Origin: Aphelenchoides besseyi
Lineage: Eukaryota; Nematoda; Chromadorea; Rhabditida; Aphelenchoididae
Length of the DNA stretch: 64,000 nucleotides
Assembly (NCBI GenBank): GCA_024699855.1
Contig: JAMPIQ010000002.1
Span: forward strand, 124,001-188,000
Reading direction: 5' to 3'
Shown: positions 37,201-47,500 of the stretch, piece after piece
How positions within the stretch are numbered: the stretch's first letter is position 1
Layout: each line of letters begins with the position of its first letter
Notes under the pieces: model-generated
Database searches by the model: none
What the model saw: only the letters and a program-made list of their open reading frames with translations
Told to the model about the DNA's origin: nothing
Translations under genes and position numbers: made by a program

Positions 37201-37400
37201 CAAAAAAATCACATTTGCACAGTATTATCGCTACATGACTGCTATTCGTATGACCGATTCGCTAATATACAATCAACACACTTTTGATTTTGCAAAAGAA
37301 GAATTGGATTCCAATAAGTGCGATTACTGGGCCCACACAACCAAAAAGCGTCGATCTTGTTTTAAATTTGTTCGATTATGTTGATTGTATGATGAAATTG
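34244..37400 (+). pseudogene. Helitron Rep relic with a C48 peptidase domain
   Basis: Broken coding region starting near ATG 34244 (after an intron ending TTTTTCAG). The start of a Ulp1-like domain, GRESWLHNDIIMRY, ends at about 34730. The frame is then interrupted by an inserted element (34736-35373) and resumes with NHGILAVVS (His), CDFYDSMG (Asp), a TAA at 35815-35817, and QQTNDCSCGPAIC (Gln, Cys) near 35870-35910. In the same open frame (35819-37036) a Lys-rich linker follows, and then the Helitron Rep N-terminal region: YDCGDLSLECKHYNAK, YPVELYDLLAK, AYRIQGQIYHTV, YAQLFILDTEE and VDKRPFNL. Eroded AESMLFPLYF and FAQYYRYMTAIR follow to about 37250. The catalytic HUH and helicase regions are absent from the window. 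Confidence 0.78.
34736..35373 (+). mobile_element. Dispersed 0.64 kb element inserted in the C48 domain
   Basis: It is bounded by GATCA at 34731-34735 and 35374-35378, which looks like a 5 bp target duplication. It begins CCAGAAAGACTCGCGG with an internal palindrome GCGGCTTCGCCGC, and ends near GCCGATTATGTTAGGG. An inverted homologue lies at 56857-57795. A 138-codon frame (35020-35436) is shared by both copies but has no known domain and may not be coding. No clear terminal inverted repeat; superfamily unknown. Confidence 0.65.
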
Positions 37401-37551
37401 TTGATAAAAAATGAGTTTCATGAACAAAAATATTTCAAGATTATTTCATAACAATTAGAGTATAAACTTCAAAGCTAAATTAAGAACTAAAATTTGTCAT
37501 TTGGACACGAATATTTGATTACATCAACAGCATTAAAATCGTGAATTTTAA

Positions 37552-37743
37552 AGTAGGCGTGACAAACAGTGCAGAAATTTTGCAAAATTTGTTTCAAGAC
37601 TTTGATACAGTATGCGATTTTGCCTGATTTGACCTATTTGGCTTTTTGTTCGCGGCTTCTTAGCTGCTCATTTTCATTTCATTTTCGTTCTTGTTCGCGT
37701 GATTGGCGGCTGCTCCGTCTTTTCGTCGGCGTCGGGGAAATAC
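37552..37743 (+). repeat. Left arm of the fold-back element
   Basis: 192 bp inverted match to 38769-38960. It is nearly perfect by eye, and the translated frames are identical over about 60 residues. Confidence 0.85.
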
Positions 37744-38189
37744 GAGCGATTTGGTTATTTGGTAAGATATTATTTTTAAATTATGGGTGTTATAATCTTC
37801 AATTCAGCTAATTTGATGTCTTATCCTATCAAATACAAAGGTTTGTGTCCGGCTTGCGGGGTAAATCTGAAAGGGAAAATGAACCGGCATTTCGAACTTG
37901 TTACAAAAAGTTTCTAAATGATCTAGGAAAAAATAAGCCATAGAATGACCACATCGCTCATCGAAAATTTTCATTGCACTTGTATTTCGTATCGACGGAA
38001 ACGAAAGTTTTAGTGTCTCAAAATTTTTCATCTATTCGATGTTCCTTGTAGCCCACTGCACACTTTTCGTCTACGTACAATTCTTTCTATATTATAGCGT
38101 AATTACAATAATTTGTGTGAAAGTTGTTTTGTCTGAGAATGTCGGACTAGCAGAGTAGTTCACTTCACAATATTTAACAACCATAACAA

Positions 38190-38681
38190 TTGAAACAATC
38201 AGACGGGCGGGAGATCCCCTCGCGGAGTCGTACAACCGGAATGCCAAATCGCGTCCGGTCCAGGACCCAACAAAAGGGATGGCACGAGGATTATCGAAAG
38301 AATCGAGAATCTTTTTCGCGTTCTAGCGGACAGATGATCGAACGAAAACACAAAACACAAGTCGCGTGGAAATGGAAAAGGTTGCTCAATGATCGAGTTG
38401 TAAAAGTCCAACGATCACTTGAACCAGTAGATTACGACGAGTTACCGCTAGAAAATTCAGCGGACGCGATTTTTGAAGAAGAATTTGAAGACTGGTGTTC
38501 AGTCTTGACGGAGATCGAACAAGGGAAGGTTTATTTCGATACAATAATAATCAACAACACTACAACGGTTCTCTTTTTAACCACTAACAGCAAGCGGCTG
38601 TTCCGCGAAATGATCGGGCTAGGACCCAACAGGAGTAAGAGACAGCATTTACAGACCCGAACACTGGGATTCTGCAGATGA
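38190..38681 (+). CDS. Arg/Lys-rich ORF inside the fold-back element
   Basis: 163-codon open frame, strongly basic at the N-terminus (RSRTTGMPNRVRSRTQQKGW) and acidic in the middle. No known domain. Its 3' part (38495-38680) is homologous to the reverse complement of 40740-40950, which lies just upstream of a signal-peptide gene there. It may therefore be captured 5' flanking sequence rather than a real gene. The start codon assignment is uncertain. Confidence 0.3.
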   Translation: MKQSDGREIPSRSRTTGMPNRVRSRTQQKGWHEDYRKNRESFSRSSGQMIERKHKTQVAWKWKRLLNDRVVKVQRSLEPVDYDELPLENSADAIFEEEFEDWCSVLTEIEQGKVYFDTIIINNTTTVLFLTTNSKRLFREMIGLGPNRSKRQHLQTRTLGFCR

Positions 38682-38768
38682 TGAAGAATGAATTGTTTTT
38701 AATATCTAGAGTAAATAAATTTTTTATTAGCAAAAAACGCACAATAATGCACGAGTTACCTGGTTTTT

Positions 38769-38960
38769 GTATTTCCCCGACGCCGACGAAAAGACGGAGC
38801 AGCCGCCAATCACGCGAACAAGAACGAAAATGAAATGAAAATGAGCAGCTAAGAAGCCGCGAACAAAAAGCCAAATAGGTCAAATCAGGCAAAATCGCAT
38901 ACTGTATCAAAGTCTTGAAACAAATTTTGCAAAATTTCTGCACTGTTTGTCACGCCTACT
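38769..38960 (-). repeat. Right arm of the fold-back element
   Basis: Inverted copy of 37552-37743. An ORF on the minus strand (38885-39181) enters this arm from outside and is of unknown meaning. Confidence 0.85.
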
Positions 38961-39775
38961 TTAAAGTACGGAGTTTCAAATATTTTCTTCGCTGTTCTAT
39001 ATGAAATAAAATCGGAAAGTGTTTGAATCTTATTCAAACTTTCGTTCTGACTCAAGTTCTCTACTGTGACATACTCTTGACGAGAACTTTGAGTTTTCAT
39101 TGCTTTTGTTTGTGTGCGCGAAAGAGCGTTGTTCCAATTTGATTGCTCGAAACTACGATGCACTGTTGCATTTTGGCTCATTTGTCACAGCTGTTCATCC
39201 TTTGATTGCTTGGAATTCAGGTAAGGAATATTGTGGTGCACAGAGTTGAAAAAATGGTTCGAATTTCATTACGTTGCTTTCTATTGCCATGTCATTTGTT
39301 GCAAGGCAATGATGATTGTCAGTGAAAAATGACAATTGAGTACATTAAATGTTGGATCTCGGAAACGAATGTACAGATTAAAACGCTCTTAACGTCTATT
39401 CCATTCGATTATGGGCCAGTAGACAGAAGTCTGATCTCTGGTTAATGCATTACGAGTTGTCTACAAAGAGAATTTACAAAACAACATCAAGCGGAAGTTT
39501 AAGAGTAAATATGAGTCGTCAGTGCAAAAATAGTTAGTAAATAGTGAGTGAAAGAGTAAATGCGCAAACGGGTCTTCTAAGAACGACGTCAATTTTGGGG
39601 GAAATTTGAAGGAAACAGCAGAATTAAAATTACAGAACTGGAAATCAACACTAAATCTGTACAACAAAGAAAAACATTTTGGCTGTCAATTGATTAAAAA
39701 GCACTCAATTCAAGTATTTCACTTTCAGTAATCTCATTTTATCGATCGATATATAGTTATTCGCTAACAATGTAT

Positions 39776-40737
39776 TTATTTCCAGTAAACAACCAAGATA
39801 TTAATTGCAGACACGCACAGCAGAAATTCGTCTAAACACTCGACTGACAAACGTAAACATGAAGCTGAATTCGCCCTTTCTTCCTTGTTGTTGGTTCCTC
39901 CTCTACGTGTCTGTGAGTGCCCAACATGAAACTGATAAAAGAATCCAGTTTCATAAAACAAGAAATCGTGCAGGTAGTCTGCAATAACAAAGTNNNNNNN
40001 NNNNNNNNNNNNNNNNNNNNNNNNNNNNNNNNNNNNNNNNNNNNNNNNNNNNNNNNNNNNNNNNNNNNNNNNNNNNNNNNNNNNNNNNNNNNNGGAATAT
40101 GTCCATCGATAACCGAGTACAATTCACTCAACTGACGCTGAGTGAATTGGGCGAATGCAACTTCGAACTGATGCCGGACTGTTTCCCTGAAACGCTTTGA
40201 GACTAAATATTATATGCGTTGAACATACCGTTTGTACTGCTATTTCATTTTGTTCTCGAGCTCGTGGTTTTGGTACAACAGGTACAGAAACGCTGTTGAC
40301 CCAATTGATCCACCAACAAGTCCCGGGAGTAAACGCCGTCGACGATTACGTGGGGCAACGGAATCCATCGAACACTTCTTTTCGATGGTTTCTTTCGTCG
40401 TTCGTTGGAATTCCGTCATTACTTTTCTCGCTTCATTCCACAATCCAAGAGTCTGTAATTGACAGAAGTTTCAATCAAAAGTTGAAATTCTAAACTATAC
40501 CTTTAACTGCTCAATGAACGGTTTGTCAAGGTGGATTGACATGTAATCCTCAATGGAGAGATTGATTTCTTCAGGTTCGGTCCATTGCTCATCGCGGAAT
40601 CTAAAAAATGCTTATTACAGTCGTTTCACATTTAAAACTTATACCACGACTCCTCCATCAGACTGCAGAAATGGCAGATTCACGGCGTTCAGGACCGTGA
40701 GGAGTGCAAGGAGAACGGCTAACACGAACCGATTCAT
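39776..40737 (-). CDS. Signal-peptide protein, interrupted by the assembly gap
   Basis: ATG at 40735-40737 starts a clear signal peptide (FVLAVLLALLTVLNAVN). Short introns near 40600-40645 and 40455-40502 join exons containing RDEQWTEPEEINLSIEDYMS and TLGLWNEARKVMTEFQRTTK. A run of basic residues (RNRRRR) is followed by a Gly-rich hydrophobic segment (LVGGSIGSTAFLYLL) near 40260-40340. Further open sequence lies near 40094-40190, then the 100-N gap, and possibly a last exon to about 39776. A stop at about 40240 after ENKMK suggests damage or an unresolved intron. A secreted or surface glycoprotein relic, perhaps of mobile-element origin, is possible but unproven. Confidence 0.4.
39994..40093. 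other. Assembly gap (100 N)
   Basis: Exactly 100 undetermined bases, the usual placeholder for a gap of unknown size. The order of flanking sequence may be from scaffolding only. Confidence 0.99.
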
Positions 40738-41046
40738 TTGACTGTGAACTTTATGTTAGTGGCTGTTCGGGGCTGTAAATGATGTCTCTTACTCCTGTTG
40801 GGTCCTAGCCCGATCACTTCGCTGGGTTTCGCGGGACAGCCGCTCGCTGTTGGTGGTGAAAACAAAAGGTTTGTTACTGTTGTTGATTTTTTATTGTATC
40901 CAAATAAACTTGTTCTTGGTCAGTCTCCGTCAAGACTGAACAGTGGCAATATGGATCAGAGGATGGAATGAAGCGATAACTGTAAAACCCTCACGTTAAA
41001 GGTTCACTCCAAATGACCGCCCGTCGCGCCCTGTAGTTGGTATTAA

Positions 41047-41662
41047 CAAGGAGAGGGCCTGAGTTGTCGCGCTGACTTCTGAACGATCTTCAGGTCAATC
41101 GACGCGTCTTGATGCGCTGAGCAATAAATTCAATATCGTTTTTGCGCAGTCGTAGAATTGGCCGAGAAATTGGCCAAAAACTGGAACCCAAAATTTTTTC
41201 GGTTTCTGCAGTTTCCGGGCATTTCGACTACGGGGAGTCCGAATCCGATGTCCGTTTATTTTTATCGTGCTTCATTGACGAGATATAGGCCTTTAAAGTT
41301 ACTGGAGAAATGGCTAGTTGATAACCCGCTCGTTTGACTGTGGAAGTGTGAGCGGCGGTGGCCGAGTGGTGAGTGAGTTGGTGCGGGAAAAGGCTGCGGA
41401 TGCGCTGTCGCCCGCACGCACTTTTTACGCTTTGTTTTTGCCGATCGCTGATTTCGGCGATTTACAAGAAAACTTTTACCAGAAGTGACTTTTTTCATGT
41501 TCACGACCTTCTATTTGATCGTTTTTGACGTTTTGAAGTCAAAATTTGGAGGTCGATTTTTCCACTTTTTAACCACAGGGGGACCCCTGTTCTCCGAAAT
41601 TTCCCTTTGGAAATCGAACATTTTGGTTGCGATTTTCACGCGTAATTCGATCGGCAATGGAG
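41047..41662 (+). repeat. Left 616 bp terminal inverted repeat (Tc5-like)
   Basis: Inverted match to 43032-43647. An 80-codon frame translated from both arms differs at a single residue (the T/K difference near 41436 versus 43259). Confidence 0.9.
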
Positions 41663-41845
41663 TAATCGCAGGTGTTTGTGGTTTGCTTACTGCAGAAAAG
41701 GCGAAATGGAATGGCAATTCAAATTTCCAGACGCGCGTCTTGGAAATCTAACGATTGGCAATTTGATCTTTTCCTCGCGAGCGTGCAATAAACAAAACAC
41801 CGAAAGATACAACCAAGCAGTTTGTCGTTCATTTTCAACAAAGAT

Positions 41846-42970
41846 GGTCGATGTTCGTGTTGTTGTGAAGATTTTGGTTGAGAAGTTCGAAGTTCCAACA
41901 AACATTTCAACGCGAGAAGCGACTCGAAGTGAACGTCGTTTGGCGGCTCGTTTGGTTCAACTTCTTCGTGACGCCGCCGATGCCGAGGAGTTTGATTTTG
42001 ATGAAGACGAAATCGTAGATGCCGGCGAGTTCGAAAATGTGCGTGAACGTGAGCCAACTCCCGTCCCAATTGAAGCGGAAGAAGAAATGACTCCCGAAGA
42101 AATAGAGGATTCTCGCCCTCTTCCCGGCCATTGGACAATCAACAACGAACAACGGACTACAGAAGAAATGAAAGCAGCGGTTCGCTACTACAGTCTTGCC
42201 GATCCCAACGACACGCAATTGTTCCGTTGGTTTCGATGGATGGCACGCTCCATCCGAAGTTGTTTATGCAACTGAAAGAGCGTAGTGGCCAGTTTCCGCA
42301 AAGAGTTCAACACTTTGCACAAAACGTAAGCTGCATAACATGTTTATTATAAACGATTTGCTTGCAGCCCAACAACGATTGTCGAAACATGCACGTGACC
42401 GCTGGCATAAGCTCGATCATGAACTTGCAAACCATGAAAGAGTTTTTGCAGTACTGCGCATTTCCCTACATGGAAGAACGGTCAATCTTTCTGTTGGACT
42501 CGTGGACAGGTTTCCGCAACAGCCAAGAAATCGACAGTGTGAGACCACCGAACTCGGAGATCTACATTCGAACTATCCCGCCACGAGTCACCTTTTTGGC
42601 GCAGCCGTTAGATGTTTTCTTCTTCAGAATGTGGAAGAATTTTGTTCGAAAAATCCACGATTATGCGCTTCTCTTCCAATCAGAGGTCAAGATGTTTCAA
42701 CGTGATAATGCGATCAAGCTCATGTCGCTGACCCACAATCAGTTTGCGGCCCCGCGTTATGTGGACTTTCGCCGACATTCATGGATCCAAGCGGGTTACA
42801 ACAACGAGACATTGGAAGAACAATTTTTGCACCCCGTAGAATTCTGTTTCGGTAATTTTGACATGCAATGCTCACAAGAAGGCTGCCACGCACCATCGCT
42901 TCTCGTCTGCAGTTATTGCGAGCAAAGCCTTTGTTTCAATCACTTCTTTGTTGATTACCATATCCACTAG
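41846..42970 (+). pseudogene. Tc5-type transposase relic
   Basis: ATG at 41846 starts an acidic N-terminal segment (LVEKFEVPTNIS to DSRPLPGHWTI). The frame then shifts near 42225 to SMDGTLHPKLFMQLKERSG, and after a short intron (about 42328-42366) continues with ERSIFLLDSWTGF (second catalytic Asp) and PPRVTFLAQPLDVFFFRMWK. The C-terminus QEGCHAPSLLVCSYCEQSLC with following His residues fits the Tc5 transposase C-terminal zinc-binding domain. The region with the DNA-binding domain and first catalytic Asp appears to be deleted. Confidence 0.75.
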
Positions 42971-43031
42971 GAATCAACAACCGACAGTTAACTTCGGAAA
43001 TCGTCGTTTCAACAATAAAAACCTAAAATAT

Positions 43032-43647
43032 CTCCATTGCCGATCGAATTACGCGTGAAAATCGCAACCAAAATGTTCGATTTCCAAAGGGAAATTTCGG
43101 AGAACAGGGGTCCCCCTGTGGTTAAAAAGTGGAAAAATCGACCTCCAAATTTTGACTTCAAAACGTCAAAAACGATCAAATAGAAGGTCGTGAACATGAA
43201 AAAAGTCACTTCTGGTAAAAGTTTTCTTGTAAATCGCCGAAATCAGCGATCGGCAAAAAAAAAGCGTAAAAAGTGCGTGCGGGCGACAGCGCATCCGCAG
43301 CCTTTTCCCGCACCAACTCACTCACCACTCGGCCACCGCCGCTCACACTTCCACAGTCAAACGAGCGGGTTATCAACTAGCCATTTCTCCAGTAACTTTA
43401 AAGGCCTATATCTCGTCAATGAAGCACGATAAAAATAAACGGACATCGGATTCGGACTCCCCGTAGTCGAAATGCCCGGAAACTGCAGAAACCGAAAAAA
43501 TTTTGGGTTCCAGTTTTTGGCCAATTTCTCGGCCAATTCTACGACTGCGCAAAAACGATATTGAATTTATTGCTCAGCGCATCAAGACGCGTCGATTGAC
43601 CTGAAGATCGTTCAGAAGTCAGCGCGACAACTCAGGCCCTCTCCTTG
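43032..43647 (-). repeat. Right 616 bp terminal inverted repeat (Tc5-like)
   Basis: Inverted copy of 41047-41662 ending CTCCTTG before TAA. Confidence 0.9.
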
Positions 43648-43650
43648 TAA

Positions 43651-44068
43651 GTGACGAATCGAAATCGTCAAGAGGACACTAAAAGTTAAGCAAACGTACA
43701 CGAATAAAACGATGGGAAACTAAATCGCATAACTAAACCGGACAGAAAACGATGCGGGGGTCTCGATTGTGAATTAAATTGATGTGAATTGAGAGCCGCT
43801 GATCGGAATGTCCTGTTGGACTTTTCGCTTCACCTTTTTCCCGATATCTCGAAATCAGACATGACAATTGTACTGTTTGTTCCCCAATTGTCCTCCCGCC
43901 CAGAATATCTTAACGCAGAAGGCCAAGACACCACGATCCCTCGGCCTCTTGTGTTGTCTGGTCGTGATTGTATTGTATTCAGTATTATTGGGCTCCGACG
44001 CTAGTTAATAAAGTGTTATTGTTAACTACCCAAGAACAGGACAACAATGAAGACAAATGACTTATTCG
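43651..44068. other. Flank between the Tc5-like and BEL elements
   Basis: No gene. It should be contiguous with sequence ending at 41046 before the Tc5-like insertion. A string GTTAATAAAGTGTTATTG near 44003 looks like a polyadenylation region. Confidence 0.35.
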
Positions 44069-44072
44069 TGAG

Positions 44073-44273
44073 TGTCGCGACTGCAAGAGCGCGAGTCGCC
44101 AGAACCAACCCTGGCGACTCCGCCCCCCCCTGCAGTGGCGATATAAAACGGCGGTCACTCCGTTTTTTCTCACTTTTTTCTTAGGCCTATTTTTGTAGTT
44201 GTTCTCTTTTCTTCGCCCCGTTCTCCTCCGACCCCGTTTATGTTTTAATCGTCCTAATAAATTGATTCTAACA
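44073..44273 (+). repeat. 5' LTR of the BEL/Pao element
   Basis: Starts TGTCGCGACTGC and ends TTCTAACA. It holds a TATA box (TATAAAA, 44142-44148) and AATAAA (44256-44261), giving a compact promoter and polyadenylation layout. Confidence 0.93.
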
Positions 44274-44275
44274 TC

Positions 44276-44298
44276 TGGCTCCCCGACCGGGAATCGAA
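44276..44298 (+). promoter_or_regulatory. tRNA primer-binding site
   Basis: TGGCTCCCCGACCGGGAATC begins two bases after the 5' LTR. TGG is the complement of a tRNA CCA end, and the rest complements a T-arm of the GATTCCCGG type. The tRNA could be Asp- or Glu-like; I cannot decide. Confidence 0.75.
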
Positions 44299-44592
44299 TC
44301 TGGATCCGCACAACGCACAGGATCTCGTCAATTAGGTTGGAAATCTTTTCAAATTTTTTTCAACTTTTGCAACCAACCATTAAAACCGGTTGGCGGGAAG
44401 TTTACTCGACGGTACCAAATCCACGGCAAGCCGCGAGGGAACTCCTTCAAAAGAACTCGCAGCTTCAGGACACGCCAAGAGGAGAAGGACTAACCCACGA
44501 GTTAGACTTCGAAAAACCAATCGACGAGAAATCAGATCGACCACAATGTCCGTGGCGGTCTACAAGCGAACGCATCAGGGTTAAGAGCGGCT

Positions 44593-47500
44593 TTGGACAG
44601 CCAGCTTCAACGAATTACCGAGCACACTGAAACACTCCGGAACAACACAATCACGAGCGAACAGTTACAAGATTTGGAAGTTGAAATCGAAGAAGCCGAA
44701 TTCACGATCAACCAAATCAACAGCAATCTCACAGAATGGGAACAAGAACTTGCCGATGACTCGGAGCGAAACGACTTCGAGAGTCAGGCCACGGCGACGA
44801 ACGTAAGAGTTGTGGAGAACGAAGCAACACTCCGCACCACGAAAAAGCGAATCAAATTACACAAGGAGCACATGTTCCACGAGGCACGGGTTCAAGCTTA
44901 TCGCGAAGGACTTGTTGCTCAAGCTGCCGCTCCAGTAGTTCCACCAGTAGTTGTCGCCCAAGCAGCAGAGGAAGTCGTCATCCCGAAATTTGATGGAGCG
45001 CGAAAGAACTGGAAGCAGTTCAAATAAGCAGCCAACTCGATCATAAACACCAATCGCTACTCCGCGGCTCAAAAGTATTTCAAGCTTCTGGAGAAAGTCA
45101 ACGGGGAAGCTCGGGACATGATAGAAGGAATGAACACGAGCAAGGACAACTGCTACACGGAAGCGCTCGGAATCCTCGACAAACACTACGACGACTCAGC
45201 GGAAATAATTCGCGAGTTGTTGCAAGAATGGAACGACATAAAACCGGGAACCGATCTTCAACAAGTGAAACAAATTCAAATCAAAGCATCAAGAATTCTC
45301 CGGCAGTTAGCTAGCGAAGGCGTTGAGGTGGAAAGCAGCAACTTTGGGTTCCAGCTCACGGCCCTTTTTCCGCCATGGGTTATGCGCAAGGTTTGGACTA
45401 AGTTCACGGATCCAAAGCCAAAGCAAATTTTGCGAGAAGTGGAAGAAATCGTTAAGCAAGAGGAATACGTTAGTCGAGTCTACAGGTCGCAGAAATCGAG
45501 CATTCCGAAGGCGCCACAAGCCGAGAATCGCAACGCCAAGGCGAGTAGTTCGCAGACGAACACTCAAGCAAACCCAAAATCCGCGAACAACCCAACGTCC
45601 GTCTGTGCATTTTGCAGAGAAGAGGCACACTGGATGGCCCAATGTCCACGATATTCAACGGACGAGAAACGTCGAAGTCGGGCGCAAGAACTCAAGCTCT
45701 GCGACAAGTGCCTCAAACCGGGACATGTCGCATCAAACTGCACCGTAGACCGCACATGCAAGAAATGTAGCGGCAACCATAGCACACTGATCTGTAGCTC
45801 CAAAAATCCAGCGAGCAACACAAACAAAACGCCGATTGCTCGACCAGCCATGTTGACAGCGAATTTATCCACGAGTCTCAAAGGAATGTCAGTGGAGCCG
45901 CCGGACGTCGTCGGACCGGCCATGGAACAAACCTTGCTGATGGCACGCGGCCTTCAAGTTCGATCCCTGCAAACGCGAGTCACAAAAGAGGTGGCCGCGA
46001 TATTCGACTCAGGAGGCACAACCACCATCACACGCAAAGCAGCCGAAGCGTTGGATTTACCGAAAATTACGACCACGACACAAATGGTCACCATGGGAAG
46101 CGGCGACGGACGAATTCAACCGATGTACAAGACGCAGTTGGCAATCGTCATGCCAAACCACATGATTATCGACATCGAAGCAGAAGTGGTCGAGCGAATC
46201 ATTCCGCTCATTCCAGTCGCCAAAGGCATCCCACCAACGATCGAAGGGTTGGCCGAGTGGAATGCGGAGAAGAACATTCGGCAGATGGAACCGCAGCTTC
46301 TTATCGGACTGCCCGATTACATCCGATTCAACATCACGGAAGTCAAGCTCAAACTCGCAAATGGGTTGACAGCGCTCGACTCATCAGTTGGACCAATCCT
46401 CTGTGGCCAATTCAGAACCCAACGGGGAATCCCAATACAGGCAGCAGCGGCCCTGCTGTCGTTCTCATACAACGCACAATCGGATGCCGCAACGATTCTC
46501 GAGTCGTTGTACGAGATTGAGAACTTGGGGCTTCAATCGAAAGATGAACGCAGCGAAGAAGAAATTCATCGAAGATTCGTCGAACAAATCACAGTCAATG
46601 AAGAAGGCCGTTATGAGGTGCCTCTTCTTTTTGCCGAAAATCACCAACCAATACCCGACAACTTTCACGTCGCTCTTAATCGGCTCAAATCAGTCGGGAG
46701 CAAGCTGAGCCACGACAAGGAGCTTCGGAAAGAGTACCAAAACACCATGCAATTTCAACTCGAGAATGGCATCATCGAGCGCGTACCATACGCAGAGAAA
46801 TCGGCGGCCGATGGCCGGGTCGTTCATTACATTCCGCACCTGCCGGTAGCAAAGATCGGGAGCGCAACCACGAAGATCCGGATAGTTTTCGATGCGGGAG
46901 CACGAGCGAGCAAAATTTCGCCGTGCCTCAACGACATTTTGTTACGTGGAAAAGTCATCCTACCATCTCTGATCGACGTCCTTCTGCGTATACGGATGTA
47001 TCCAGTGCTAATCAGTGCGGATATTCGGAAAGCCTTCCTGCAACTAGCAATAAGACCAGAACACAAAGATGCAACTCGATTTTTGTGGTTCAGAGATGTC
47101 GAAAACCCAACTATTGTCAAGAACGTCGAATACTTTCGCTTCGCTCGGGTCACGTTCGGATTAAAATGTAGTCCGTACCTTTTGGCGGCAACGTTGCAAA
47201 CCCATCTTGGAAGACTCGACTCGACGTTGGCAAAGGAGATTCAGCAAAACTTGTACGTAGACAACGTGTTTCTATCAGCAGCAAACGAAACGGAACTCAG
47301 AACGAAGTGTGAAGAAAGCATCCGAATCTTCGAGCAAGCAAAAATGGAACTCCGAGAGTTTGCGTCCAACAACAACGACATTTCCACCATTCTACCACCG
47401 GAATTTCGAGCTCAAGGCTGTCATCAAAAAATATTAGGCATCAAGTGGACGACTTCCACTGATTCGCTTACGTTCGAATTCCCACCTAAAGATCCTCGCA

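Larger units (their letters stand above)
37552..38960. mobile_element. TTAA-flanked fold-back element
   Basis: Inverted arms of 192 bp (37552-37743 and 38769-38960) begin AGTAGGCGTGACAAAC and are flanked by TTAA on both sides (37548-37551, 38961-38964). TTAA duplication is typical of piggyBac-type insertion, but no transposase is present and the termini do not look like piggyBac. The 1.0 kb core carries an ORF (38190-38681) and a segment homologous to 40740-40950. Confidence 0.75.
41047..43647 (+). mobile_element. Tc5-like DNA transposon, internally deleted
   Basis: 2601 bp element with 616 bp terminal inverted repeats (41047-41662 and 43032-43647) starting CAAGGAGAGGGCC. TAA flanks both ends (41044-41046 and 43648-43650), matching the TNA target of Tc4/Tc5. 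It encodes a transposase relic with a C-terminal Cys/His module. The arms appear nearly identical, which suggests a fairly recent insertion even though the coding region is incomplete. Confidence 0.88.

Noticed and set aside
41345..41420. tRNA-Leu/Ser-like gene (TGGCCGAGTGGT) inside the Tc5-like inverted repeat
   Set aside because: Only the A-box-like string is present; there is no B box or foldable T arm downstream.
37401..44068. Helicase part of the Helitron further downstream
   Set aside because: I found no helicase motifs between 37.4 kb and the BEL element; the Helitron appears truncated.
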